Origin: Halosimplex litoreum
GTDB lineage: Archaea > Halobacteriota > Halobacteria > Halobacteriales > Haloarculaceae
DNA length: 64,000 bases
NCBI RefSeq assembly: GCF_016065055.1
Contig: NZ_CP065856.1
Span: forward strand, 1,859,836-1,923,835
Direction of reading: 5' to 3'
Under the pieces are notes generated by a model. It was given only the letters and a program-made list of their open reading frames with translations. It was not told where the DNA came from and searched no databases. The translations under genes were made by a program, and so were the position numbers. Shown here piece by piece: positions 33,219 through 41,320 of the stretch (positions are counted from its first letter, which is position 1; every line of letters starts with the position of its first letter).

Positions 33219-34202
33219 TTACTGCACGTCCGACGACGAGGCGCGGTTGAGCAGGTAGACGGCGATCCCGCCCAGTGCGACGTCGAGCGCGAGCAGGACG
33301 ACGACCGCGGGGACGAGCGTGTCCCAGATCCCGCCGAAGCGGGTGACTTCGACGACGGTCATCACGTCCTGATCGAGCATCAGCGCACGAGCGGCGTCGA
33401 CGCCGTAGGTGATGGGGTTGAACGTCGCGACGGTCTGGATCCAGTCGGGCATGGCCGACAGCGGGAGAAAGGCCGTCGAGACGAACAGCAGCGGGAACTG
33501 CAGGAGGTTCGCGCCGATGATCGTCGACTCCTGGTCTCTCGTGACGACGGCGAAGATGTTCGAGAGCGCGACGAACCACAGCGAGAAGAGGATCCCGATC
33601 AGGATGATGCCGACAGCACCGGGCAAGCCGGTGGCGACGTCGGCGCCGAGGACGGTCCCCAGCACGAGGATGATGGCGATCTGGACGACGATGCGGAGGA
33701 TCTCGGCGGCGGTCTTGCCGAGGAACATGGCCGAGCGACTCATCGGCATCACGAGCGTCTTCTCGAACAGTCCCTCCTCCATGTCGTTGACGAGGCCGAT
33801 GCCCGACCCCGCGGCGGCCGCCAGCGACACCTGCATGGCGATGGCCGGCAGCAGGAAGGTCTCGTAGGTGATGCCGCCGGCGGCGCCGCCGCTGATGGCG
33901 CCCGTCGCGATCTGGCCGAACACCTGCGTGAACAGGACGAGGAAGATGATCGGCTGGACGAGCGAGCCGACGACGACGAACGGGTTGCGGATCGCTTTGA
34001 GGTTCCAGCGGACGAAGTTCACCCAGAAGTCGCCCAAAAAGGAGTTGCCCGACAGCCGCTCGTCCGTCCGGCGGGCGGTGCCGCCGTCGGAGCGAAGCTC
34101 TGGGGAGGGCTGGCTCGCTTCACTGGCCGGACCGCCGTCGGTGCGGGCGCCGTCGGCGTCGTCTCCGGCGGATCCGTCGGCGGTCCGGTCGGAGTCGCTC
34201 AT
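33219..34202 (-). CDS. ABC-2 type exporter permease (DrrB-like)
   Basis: A 327-residue membrane subunit with six helices (about 77-95, 115-138, 162-185, 195-212, 222-240, 290-315) and the ABC-2 signature region VGIILIGILFSLWFVALSN. Its ATG overlaps the stop of the ATPase gene (ATGA), so the two subunits form one exporter of the daunorubicin-resistance type; cargo unknown. The N-terminal 55 residues are a disordered acidic tail, and 17 codons of it lie between two copies of the 10-base repeat CCGCCGTCGG, the mark of a local insertion or duplication. Confidence 0.9.
   Translation of the reverse strand: MSDSDRTADGSAGDDADGARTDGGPASEASQPSPELRSDGGTARRTDERLSGNSFLGDFWVNFVRWNLKAIRNPFVVVGSLVQPIIFLVLFTQVFGQIATGAISGGAAGGITYETFLLPAIAMQVSLAAAAGSGIGLVNDMEEGLFEKTLVMPMSRSAMFLGKTAAEILRIVVQIAIILVLGTVLGADVATGLPGAVGIILIGILFSLWFVALSNIFAVVTRDQESTIIGANLLQFPLLFVSTAFLPLSAMPDWIQTVATFNPITYGVDAARALMLDQDVMTVVEVTRFGGIWDTLVPAVVVLLALDVALGGIAVYLLNRASSSDVQ
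34081..34141. repeat. In-frame 51-base insert bounded by 10-base direct repeats
   Basis: CCGCCGTCGG occurs at 34081-34090 and 34132-34141, exactly 51 bases apart. The DNA between contains a small inverted repeat (GAAGC/GCTTC in the minus-strand reading). It encodes the disordered stretch SEASQPSPELRSDGG in the ABC permease. Confidence 0.6.
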
Positions 34203-35260
34203 TCGGCGGTCACCTCCGGGCCGGTCACGTCGGCGGGGTCGGCCGACTGGGCCTCCGAGTCGAGTTCCTCGCCGGTGATCGCCAGGAACACGTCGTCGAG
34301 CGTCGGCGCGCGGATGTTGAAGCCGGTCACCGTGATCCCGGCGTCCCGGAGCGTGACGAGCAGGTCGGTCCCGTGCTGGCGGGCCCGTTCGGCCGTGACG
34401 CTGATGCCATCGTCGGTGAGCGCCACGTCGGCGTCGGCGTCGAACACGTCGCCGGTGCGTGCGATCTCGGCGGCACGCTCGCGGGCCTCGTCCCCGTCGG
34501 GGATCTCCACGTCGAGGATCTCGCCGCCGACGCGGCGTTTCAGCTCCATCGGCGACCCCGTGGCGACGATCTCGCCGTCGAGGATGACGGAGATGCGGTC
34601 GCAGAGCTGGTCGGCCTCTTCGAGGTACTGCGTCGTGAGAAACAGGGTCGTCCCGCGCTCGTTGATGCGCTCGAAGTACTCCCAGAGGCGGTTTCGGGCT
34701 TTGGGGTCCAGCCCCGTCGTCGGCTCGTCGAGAAAGACGAGCGGGGGACTGTGGACGAGCGCGGTCGCGGCGTCCAGTCGTTTCTTCATCCCGCCGGAGA
34801 ACTCGCTCGCGCGCTTGTCGGCCACGTCGGCGAGATCCACCAGATCGAGCAGTTCGTCGATGCGGGCGGCCCGTTCGCTCTTGGGGACGCCGTAGGCCCG
34901 CGCGGCGAAGCGGATGTTCTCGCGGGCGGTCATCTCCTCGTCGACGCTGGTCTCCTGGGCCATGTAGCCGATCGTCTCGCGGACGCGACGAGCGTCGTCG
35001 CGCACGTCGTAGCCGTTGACGGTGATGGAGCCCCCGGTCGGCGAGAGCAGCGTCGCGAAGGTCTTGATCGTCGTCGTCTTCCCGGCGCCGTTGGGGCCGA
35101 GGAAGCCGAAGAACTCGCCTTTCGGGACCGACAGATCGATCCCCTTGACGGCCTCCGTCCCGTCGGCGTAGGTCAGTTCCACGCCGCTGGCCTCGATGGC
35201 GTCCCCGCGACCGTCCCCGGCCGGGTCACCGCCGTCCGTTCGTGGCGTCCGTTCTCTCAC
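34199..35260 (-). CDS. ABC-2 type exporter ATPase (DrrA-like)
   Basis: A 353-residue nucleotide-binding subunit. Walker A GPNGAGKTTTIKT, signature FSGGMKKRLDAA, Walker B PPLVFLDEPTTGLD and the C-terminal extension of the DrrA class (about 245-330, VTGFNIRAPTLDDVFLAITG) are all present. It drives export together with the overlapping permease gene. It starts at GTG, 38 bases after the stop of an HTH regulator on the same strand; a 7-base hairpin with a 4-base loop (35274-35291) lies in this gap and may terminate or modulate read-through. Confidence 0.92.
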   Translation of the reverse strand: MRERTPRTDGGDPAGDGRGDAIEASGVELTYADGTEAVKGIDLSVPKGEFFGFLGPNGAGKTTTIKTFATLLSPTGGSITVNGYDVRDDARRVRETIGYMAQETSVDEEMTARENIRFAARAYGVPKSERAARIDELLDLVDLADVADKRASEFSGGMKKRLDAATALVHSPPLVFLDEPTTGLDPKARNRLWEYFERINERGTTLFLTTQYLEEADQLCDRISVILDGEIVATGSPMELKRRVGGEILDVEIPDGDEARERAAEIARTGDVFDADADVALTDDGISVTAERARQHGTDLLVTLRDAGITVTGFNIRAPTLDDVFLAITGEELDSEAQSADPADVTGPEVTAE

Positions 35261-35273
35261 GCGAGTGGGTTAC

Positions 35274-35291
35274 GGCTACGCGCCCGTAGCC
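35274..35291 (-). terminator. Hairpin between the HTH regulator and the ABC genes
   Basis: GGCTACG-cgcc-CGTAGCC, a perfect 7-base stem with a 4-base loop placed directly after the regulator stop. There is no long T-tract, so it may be an attenuator or RNA-stability element and not a full terminator. Confidence 0.4.
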
Positions 35292-35297
35292 CTGGCC

Positions 35298-36020
35298 CTA
35301 ATCGATTCGGGGTTTTATATTGGTGTCGGCGCGGCGGAACTGCGCGACGAGGTGGGACTGGGCGCGACGCAGTCGCTCGGAGCAGGAGGCTGGGGCGACG
35401 CCGAGTTCGTCGGCCACGTCGGCGGTCGAAGCGGTGCGGGGTACGTCGAAGTAGCCCATCTCGTGGGCGAGGACGAGCGCCTCACGCTGTGGCTGGGTCA
35501 TCCCTGGCGGACGCGAAGCGTCGCCGTCGACGGCGCCGAAGGGGCCGGGCTCCTCGGCGTCGCTCGCGCCGGTGTCGTCGTCGACTTCGACGAGTCGGTC
35601 GAGGCCGAAGGTGTAGTCGTTGGCGCGACAGAACTCGCGGAAGGCGTCGAACTCCTCGCGGTCGGCGAACCAGCGTCGCTCGGTCCAGCCGTCGGGCGTG
35701 ACCGTCACGCGGTCGGGGACCGACCTGTTGTCGGCGAGCGCCTCCAACCCTTCCGGCGGCCCGCCGGTGGGGCGACACTGGTAGCGGCGCGTGTCGCCGT
35801 CGGCGACGACCAGCGAGTGGTCGGTCACCGAGTCGGCCTCCGCGAACGCGGCCTCGACCGCCTCGCGGTCGGCGCCCACGGTCCGCACGACGAACTCCGG
35901 CGGCCCCGACGGCGCGGCCTGGACCGACTCGAACTCGACGGTCGCCGCCGGAACGCCGGCCGCCACGTCGACGAGCGCCAGGTCCGCGCCCGTCAGGCGA
36001 AACTCCGCGATCAGTCCCAT
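35298..36020 (-). CDS. Bat-type helix-turn-helix regulator (HTH-10 domain)
   Basis: A 240-residue transcription regulator of the haloarchaeal bacterio-opsin-activator class. The N-terminal 150 residues form the GAF-like/HTH-associated sensor region (MGLIAEFRLTGADLALVDVA at the start); the C-terminal HTH-10 domain is seen in REALVLAHEMGYFDVPR and DVADELGVAPASCSERLRRA. It precedes the DrrAB-type ABC genes on the same strand and probably controls them. Ligand unknown. Confidence 0.85.
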   Translation of the reverse strand: MGLIAEFRLTGADLALVDVAAGVPAATVEFESVQAAPSGPPEFVVRTVGADREAVEAAFAEADSVTDHSLVVADGDTRRYQCRPTGGPPEGLEALADNRSVPDRVTVTPDGWTERRWFADREEFDAFREFCRANDYTFGLDRLVEVDDDTGASDAEEPGPFGAVDGDASRPPGMTQPQREALVLAHEMGYFDVPRTASTADVADELGVAPASCSERLRRAQSHLVAQFRRADTNIKPRID

Positions 36021-36100
36021 GGGACTCCGGAGGGCGTCGAGCCTGTTAACCGCTCGGTCGTCCCGGTGCCGGGACGGCCTGAGTGGGACACCGAGTGCCG

Positions 36101-36499
36101 TCAGTCGCGACCGTTCGCGTCCGCCCGTCGCTCGTCGAGCGCGAGGAGGACGTAGATCAAGCCGGTCAGCCGGGTCGCGGGATACACCCACGATTTCCAG
36201 TCGCACCGGTCGGCGTCGGCGTACACCAGCGTCGCCCCCCGGTCGACGTAGCCGTGCGGGGACGCCAGCGCGAGGAGCCCGACGACGCCGAGTCCCTTCT
36301 TCAGCGCGGGGTAGTGCGCTTCGCCCCGCGACGCCAGGAACAGGAGCGCGACGCCCTCGGCCCGGACGGCGAACGGGACCCACCACCGGCGTTCACACTC
36401 CTCGGGGTTCTCGAGGGCGACGCGCTCGGCGGCGGTGACGAGCGCGTCCGGCCGGAGCAGTTCGACGACACCGATAGCCGCGAAGAGCGTGCGGATCAT
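36101..36499 (-). CDS. Small membrane protein, function unknown
   Basis: A 132-residue protein starting MIRTLFAAIGVVELLRPDAL, with three or four hydrophobic segments (about 3-20, 47-58, 70-82, 105-121) and a charged C-terminus. It holds the pairs ECERRWWVPF and RCDWKSWVYPATRL. I recognise no characterised family. Three 15-base tandem repeats lie just upstream of its start. Confidence 0.6.
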   Translation of the reverse strand: MIRTLFAAIGVVELLRPDALVTAAERVALENPEECERRWWVPFAVRAEGVALLFLASRGEAHYPALKKGLGVVGLLALASPHGYVDRGATLVYADADRCDWKSWVYPATRLTGLIYVLLALDERRADANGRD

Positions 36500-36543
36500 G
36501 ACCGTCTCGAACCAGGGGCGCAGCCGTCATGAGCGCGCTACGT

Positions 36544-36585
36544 GCTGGTGCAGGGTAGGCTGGTGCAGGGCATGCTGGTGCAGGG
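36544..36585. repeat. Three 15-base tandem repeats
   Basis: GCTGGTGCAGGG occurs at 36544-36555, 36559-36570 and 36574-36585 with three variable bases between copies. It lies between the start of the 132-residue membrane protein and the end of the Fe-S oxidoreductase. No associated gene or structure. Confidence 0.8.
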
Positions 36586-36623
36586 CAGTCGTGACCGCGA
36601 GCGCGGGTGCGAACGGGCGTCGC

Positions 36624-38789
36624 TCAGTCGTCGGCCGGCGACTCGGCGGTCCCGCTCTCACCGGCGGCCACACCGCCGCCCTCCCGGACCTCGATCGCCT
36701 CGACCAGCAGCTCGGCCACGTCGACGACCTCGATCTCGTCCTCGAAGCCGCCGGTCTTGCGGCCGTCCTCGAACATCGTGGTACACATCGGGCAAGCGAC
36801 GACGAACTTCTCGACGGCGGGACCGACGGCCGTGTCCTCCAGCGCTTCGCGCAGCCGCTCCTCGCTGGGTTTGGGGTCCTCGTCGAACTCCATCCAAAGG
36901 CCGCCGCCGCCGCCGCCGCAGCAGAACGAGTCGCTCCGGTTGCGCGGCATCTCAGCCAGTTCGCAGCCGGTGGCGCGAACGAGGTCGCGAGGTGCCTCGT
37001 ACTCGCCGCTGTAGCGGCCGAGGTGACAGGGGTCGTGGTAGGTGACCGTGTAGTCGAGTTCGTCGCCGCGGAGGCCGAGCCGCCCCTCGTTCACGAGGTC
37101 CTCGACGACCTGCGTCCAGTGGAAGACGGGCGCGCCGTCCCAGTTCTCTTCGGGCACCTCCATCATCGGGTCGTCGGCGAATTCCCGAAAGTCGACCTCG
37201 GGGTACTCGTGCTCGAAGGTGTTCATCGCGTGGGGGTCGGTACAGACGATCTTCTCGAACTCGCAGTCGTCGAACGTGTCGACGAGGGTCGCGGCCTGCT
37301 CGACGAAGAGGAACTCCTCGCCGACGCGGCGCACGTCGTTGCCGTCGTACACCTCGTCGTCGTAGCAGATGCCGTAGTCCACGTCGGCCCGCTCGAAGAT
37401 CCGGGCGAGCGAGCGGGCGACCGTCCCGTTGCGGTCGTCGAAGCTCGGGTAGTCGCCGACGTACCAGAGGTACTCGACGGACTCCTCGCGGGCGTCCGTC
37501 GGCTCGGTGTCGAGGTCGTCGGCCCAGTCCGCGCGATCCCGCTGGGGCTCGCCGAAGGTGTTGCCCTGCTGCATCACGTTCTGGAAGACGTCCTGGACGT
37601 TCCCGTCGAGGTCGCCCTGGTCGACGAGCTGGCGGTTCATCCGGGTGAACGAATCGAGGTGTTCGATCTCGACGGGACAGGCGTCCATGCAGGCCATACA
37701 GGCCATGCAGGACTCCATCGTCGCGGCGTCGACGACGGAGGTGCCGCCGTCGGCGACGATGTCCACCGCCTCGCCGTCGGCGTCGCGGCTCTCGCGATAG
37801 CTCTTCAGATCGAGGATCACGTCGCGCGGGTCGAGCGGGCGCCCGGCGGCCTTGGCGGGGCAGGCCGACGAGCAGCGGCCGCAGTTGGTGCAGGCGTCCT
37901 GGTCGAGCAGCTCCTTCCAGGTGAAATCGTCGATGGACTCGGCGTTCGTGGCGTCCAGGTCGGCGGGGACGCCGGGCAGGCGCCGACCGGCGTCCTCGTC
38001 GCGAGCGACGACGTTGGCGGCCGAGGCGAGCATGTGGAACGGTTTCCCGAGCGGGAGCGCGGCGATAAAGGCCAGCGCCAGGATCGAGTGACTCCACCAG
38101 ACGAGCGGGTAGGCCGCCTCGGCCGTCGCGGGGGTCACACCGACGCCGTCGAGAGCGAGCGCGACCGCCCAGCCGACGAAGCTCACCGTCTCGAACGCCG
38201 GGAAGTCCTGCCCGAGGATGCGGACGCCCTCGGTGAGATAGCCGCCGACCCCCAAGAGAAAGAGGGCCCAGATAAAGAGGTCGTCCTCGGCGGAGGTGTG
38301 GCGGCCCCACAGGCGCTCGTCGCGGGCGGCGTACCGACGATAGAGGAAGACGCCGAGCCCGACGACGAACAGCAGGCCCATCGCGTCGACGACGAACGAG
38401 TAGGAGAGGTAGAAGTCCCCGACGAAGAAGGACTCGCCGGTGAGCGGGCCGTAGAGGTCCATGTCGATGCCGAGGATGGTGGTCGCGATGAGGAGGGTGA
38501 GAAAGCCCCAGAGGACGAACGCGTGGGCGAGCCCCGCGACCACGTCGCCGTCGCGCAGCGTTCGGTTCGAGAGGATGGTCCCCGCCGCGGAGACGACTCG
38601 CCGAGGGAGGTCGTCGAGCCCGTTGAGGGGGTCCTCGCGGCCCTCGGCGTAGCGGGCGACCCGGCGGTACGACCCCAGCAGGAAGACGGCGATGGCGACG
38701 GCGGCCAGATAGTAGAACGCCGCCTTCCCGACGGGGCCGATCCCCCAGAACGTCGGGCGGGTCGGCGCGTCGGCCTGGAGCAAGAGCAT
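36624..38789 (-). CDS. Membrane Fe-S oxidoreductase (HdrD/GlpC-like with cytochrome-b-type helices)
   Basis: A 721-residue fusion. Residues about 15-275 hold six or seven membrane helices of the nitrate-reductase-gamma/cytochrome-b type with several His (LAHAFVLWGF, YPLVWWSHS). Then come two [4Fe-4S] ferredoxin motifs, CTNCGRCSSACP and CMACMACMDACP, and a C-terminal Cys-rich region with YHDPCHLGRYSG, DSFCCGGGGGG and ACPMC. This layout is that of FadF-like ETF:menaquinone oxidoreductases and related heterodisulfide-reductase-type proteins, which pass electrons from a soluble carrier to membrane quinone. The partner is not encoded nearby. The Gly6 run after CCG is distinctive of haloarchaeal members. 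Confidence 0.88.
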   Translation of the reverse strand: MLLLQADAPTRPTFWGIGPVGKAAFYYLAAVAIAVFLLGSYRRVARYAEGREDPLNGLDDLPRRVVSAAGTILSNRTLRDGDVVAGLAHAFVLWGFLTLLIATTILGIDMDLYGPLTGESFFVGDFYLSYSFVVDAMGLLFVVGLGVFLYRRYAARDERLWGRHTSAEDDLFIWALFLLGVGGYLTEGVRILGQDFPAFETVSFVGWAVALALDGVGVTPATAEAAYPLVWWSHSILALAFIAALPLGKPFHMLASAANVVARDEDAGRRLPGVPADLDATNAESIDDFTWKELLDQDACTNCGRCSSACPAKAAGRPLDPRDVILDLKSYRESRDADGEAVDIVADGGTSVVDAATMESCMACMACMDACPVEIEHLDSFTRMNRQLVDQGDLDGNVQDVFQNVMQQGNTFGEPQRDRADWADDLDTEPTDAREESVEYLWYVGDYPSFDDRNGTVARSLARIFERADVDYGICYDDEVYDGNDVRRVGEEFLFVEQAATLVDTFDDCEFEKIVCTDPHAMNTFEHEYPEVDFREFADDPMMEVPEENWDGAPVFHWTQVVEDLVNEGRLGLRGDELDYTVTYHDPCHLGRYSGEYEAPRDLVRATGCELAEMPRNRSDSFCCGGGGGGLWMEFDEDPKPSEERLREALEDTAVGPAVEKFVVACPMCTTMFEDGRKTGGFEDEIEVVDVAELLVEAIEVREGGGVAAGESGTAESPADD

Positions 38790-38955
38790 ACTAGAACCCG
38801 GTCGGTTGCGCCCTTAACGCTTGTCACGATCTCACACGACCACGGCCGATGACCGTCGTCGCGTTTGTCGGTTTCGACGGCCGCGGTCGGGGCCGGGCGA
38901 GCGACGGTCGTCCCGGTCGGCCGCGGCCCGCCTCGACCGCCTCCAGGTGTCAACA

Positions 38956-38964
38956 ATTATTTAG
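38956..38964 (+). promoter_or_regulatory. TATA box of cmi4
   Basis: ATTATTTAG about 30-35 bases before the ATG at 38994, in the 204-base divergent region. That region shows nothing else. Confidence 0.5.
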
Positions 38965-38993
38965 GTGAGCGTCCCCGAATTGCGGTTCGGGCA

Positions 38994-39593
38994 ATGGACG
39001 AAAAGACAGCAGAACTGCGGGACATCTTCATGGACGTTTCCGACGAGGAGACGGTCACGGAGACCCAGGAGGAGCCGCGGGGCTCCATCGCGGACCAGCC
39101 GGACGAGGCGACGATCCGCGAGCGCCTGCGGGGGGTCGTCGAGGCGCTCGCCGACCGCTACGACTTCGACTCGACGTTCGAGACGGAGACGTACGTCGAG
39201 TTGGTCCAGGGGTTCTACGACGAGGGGTCCGACGAGGCGATCGCCGAGGAACTCGGCGTGTCGCCCGACGAAGTGTTCCGCGCACGCATGGATCTGCACC
39301 TGTTCCGGGGGGACGACACCGCGGCACCGTTCGACGTCGGCGAGTTGCGCCGCCGTCGCGACGCCGACGACGCCGCGCTGGCCGACGAGTTCGACGTCGA
39401 CGAGTCGACGCTGGCCCACTACCGCCGCGTCGTCGACGCCCAGGTCGCCGCCCGGGCGGCGAACTACCGCTACCGAACCGAGTTCGACGAGATATGCACC
39501 GACGCCGCCATCTCGGGGTCGCTCACCGAGTCCGTCACCGACGACGGCCTCGACGAGGCCGCCGAGGACATCGAGACCGACGTCTCGTTCTGA
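38994..39593 (+). CDS. cmi4: Conditioned medium-induced protein 4
   Basis: A 199-residue acidic protein beginning MDEKTAELRDIFMDVSDEET, which I recognise as the haloarchaeal Cmi4 family, first noted as induced by conditioned medium in Haloferax. It has two helix-turn-helix-like regions: DEAIAEELGVSPDEVFRARM (about 80-100) and DDAALADEFDVDESTLAHYR (about 122-142), so DNA binding is likely though unproven. The C-terminal tail is acidic (EDIETDVSF). It has its own promoter. Confidence 0.8.
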   Translation: MDEKTAELRDIFMDVSDEETVTETQEEPRGSIADQPDEATIRERLRGVVEALADRYDFDSTFETETYVELVQGFYDEGSDEAIAEELGVSPDEVFRARMDLHLFRGDDTAAPFDVGELRRRRDADDAALADEFDVDESTLAHYRRVVDAQVAARAANYRYRTEFDEICTDAAISGSLTESVTDDGLDEAAEDIETDVSF

Positions 39594-39766
39594 GCGGCGG
39601 CTTCGACGATTTTTCGACCGTGTGACATCCGTCCGGGTTCGACTCGCGCCAGTCAGTTTCGCGTGGGGAATCGACAACTGACCCTGAAAACGGATTCCCG
39701 GTGCGACTCGGCCGGACAGGAGAACAACTTAGAATCCACACCTCGTCGTTCGACCCGTCGAACGGA

Positions 39767-40387
39767 ATGACGACTATCGTCGCAGTCCGACACGGTGAGA
39801 CGACGTGGAACCGGAAGCGACGAGTGCAGGGCTGGGCGCCTGCCCCACTCACCGACCGCGGTCGAGCGCAAGCCGACCGACTCGGCGTAGCGCTGGCGAA
39901 AGGATACGATATCGACCGTGTTCTGTCGTCGGACCTGTCTCGGACGGAGGAGACGGTGGCGGTCCTGCGCGACCACGTCGACGCGCCCGTCACGTACGAA
40001 TCGGCGTGGCGCGAACGTGACGTTGGCGTCCATCAGGGCGTATCGGTCGAAGAGATGTCCGAGCGGTTCCCCGAGTACGACCTCGCAGAGAGCGGCCCGG
40101 GCGCGGCGCGCAGGCGGCCGGAGAGCGGTGAGAGTCTCGCGGATGTCCGCGAGCGCGTCATCGAACGATGGGAGAAGGCACTGGAGGAGTGCGAACCGAT
40201 CGAAACTGTCCTCGTCGTGACCCACGGTGGCCCCATTCGCCTGCTTCTCGGACACCTGAAGGACCTCGATATCGTCGAAACAATTCTGGAGCAGTCACAG
40301 GGCAACTGTTCGATCAACGAGTTCGAGTTCGACCACGAGACGGGTGCGGTGCGGATCGTTCGCGAGAACGACACCGGCCACTGCTGA
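39767..40387 (+). CDS. Histidine phosphatase family protein
   Basis: A 206-residue phosphatase of the phosphoglycerate-mutase-like superfamily. The catalytic RHG is in VAVRHGETTWNRKRRVQGW (7-25), further active-site residues in SSDLSRTEETV and ERDVGVHQG, and the second catalytic His in VVTHGGPIRLLL. Substrate unknown (cobalamin or sugar phosphates are typical of relatives). DNA in this gene is somewhat less GC-rich than the neighbours, which might mean transfer. A strong terminator-like structure follows. Confidence 0.88.
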   Translation: MTTIVAVRHGETTWNRKRRVQGWAPAPLTDRGRAQADRLGVALAKGYDIDRVLSSDLSRTEETVAVLRDHVDAPVTYESAWRERDVGVHQGVSVEEMSERFPEYDLAESGPGAARRRPESGESLADVRERVIERWEKALEECEPIETVLVVTHGGPIRLLLGHLKDLDIVETILEQSQGNCSINEFEFDHETGAVRIVRENDTGHC

Positions 40388-40415
40388 ATCGGCCGCAGTC
40401 GCCGACATTTGGCAT

Positions 40416-40482
40416 CCGCGCGCCTGCAGCGCGCGGTTCACGCGAGCGGCGGAGCCGCTCGCGCTTTTTCACCCATGTTTTT
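40416..40482 (+). terminator. Hairpin pair and double T-tract after the phosphatase
   Basis: Hairpin 1: CCGCGCGC-ctgca-GCGCGCGG (40416-40436). Hairpin 2: CGCGAGCGGC-gga-GCCGCTCGCG (40441-40463), followed by C and TTTTT (40465-40469). A second TTTTT follows eight bases later (40478-40482). Similar double T-tracts occur at 61919-61936 and 62141-62159. Confidence 0.65.
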
Positions 40483-40484
40483 GA

Positions 40485-40530
40485 CGGAGGGGTGCCCGCA
40501 GCGAGCAAAGCGAGCGAGGACACCCCTCCG
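40485..40530. repeat. 10-base inverted repeat before the Cas4-like gene
   Basis: CGGAGGGGTG (40485-40494) pairs with CACCCCTCCG (40521-40530). The loop carries the GCAGCGAG/GCGAGCGAG-type sequence seen in other hairpin cassettes of this window. Confidence 0.6.
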
Positions 40531-40582
40531 CGAAAAGGATGGCTGCGAGAACTTAAGACCGAAAGCGCGGCCATCGCCGACC

Positions 40583-41236
40583 ATGCACACGTTCCGCGAC
40601 GTGGCGACGGCGGCGTACTGCCCGCGGAAGCTCTACTACCGTCACCGCGACCCCTCGGCCGACGAGGACGTTCCCCAGGAGGTCCACGCCCGCCGGGATC
40701 TCGCCTTTCGCTACCCCGAACTGCTGGAGTCGGACCCCGAGGTCCAGGCCGCCCCCATCGAGGTGACGCCGACGCAGTACCGCTCGCGGCTCGGCCGCCT
40801 GCGCGCGAGCCTCGACGCCTGGGACGACCTGGTCGACCCCGCCGACCGCGAGGTGCTGCTGGAGGGTCGAGAGTGTCGCGGGATCGCCCACAAGGTGCTG
40901 GCGGGTCCACCGCGGCCGTCGCTGGTGTTCGCGGGAGCGCCACCCGAACAGGGGGTCTGGGAACCCCAAACCGTCCGACTCGTCGCTGCCGCCAAAGCGT
41001 TGGCCTGGGAACGCGAGACCACGGTCGAGCACGCCTTCGCCGAGTACCCCGCCTACGGCGTCGTCCGCGAGGTGCCGCTCACGACCCGCCGGAAGGCGAC
41101 CTACCGCTCGGCCGTCCGCACCGCCGACGCCATCGACGGCCCGCCCTCCCGGACCGCCAACCGCGAGAAGTGCGCGCCCTGCGACTACCAGGGCCAGTGC
41201 GGTGTGACGACGCGGTCACTGAAATCGATGCTGTGA
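40583..41236 (+). CDS. Solitary Cas4-like PD-(D/E)XK nuclease
   Basis: A 217-residue protein with the four-Cys iron-sulfur layout of Cas4/Dna2-type nucleases: one Cys near the start in AAYCPRKLYYR and three at the end in REKCAPCDYQGQC. The nuclease core is less obvious: a possible Asp in VHARRDLAFRY and acidic or Lys positions around RKATYRSAVRTADAI. There is no CRISPR array or cas gene in the window, so it is a stand-alone member, perhaps in DNA repair. A TATA-like CTTAAG at 40552-40557 is 28 bases upstream of the ATG. Confidence 0.72.
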   Translation: MHTFRDVATAAYCPRKLYYRHRDPSADEDVPQEVHARRDLAFRYPELLESDPEVQAAPIEVTPTQYRSRLGRLRASLDAWDDLVDPADREVLLEGRECRGIAHKVLAGPPRPSLVFAGAPPEQGVWEPQTVRLVAAAKALAWERETTVEHAFAEYPAYGVVREVPLTTRRKATYRSAVRTADAIDGPPSRTANREKCAPCDYQGQCGVTTRSLKSML

Positions 41237-41293
41237 GCGACTGTGCGGTCGCCGTCCCCCGCGATCGTTTGCGCTGGTGAGCGTGCCAGAGCG

Positions 41294-41320
41294 GTTCGAC
41301 CCCCCCGTTTCGGGTCGAAC
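41294..41320. terminator. Hairpin between convergent genes
   Basis: GTTCGACCC (41294-41302) pairs with GGGTCGAAC (41312-41320) around a 9-base loop. It lies between the stops of the Cas4-like and Sua5 genes and overlaps the Sua5 stop, so it could end transcripts from both sides. Confidence 0.45.

Noticed and set aside
36544-36585. CRISPR-like short repeats
   Set aside because: Only three 12-base cores with 3-base gaps; too short and without cas genes.
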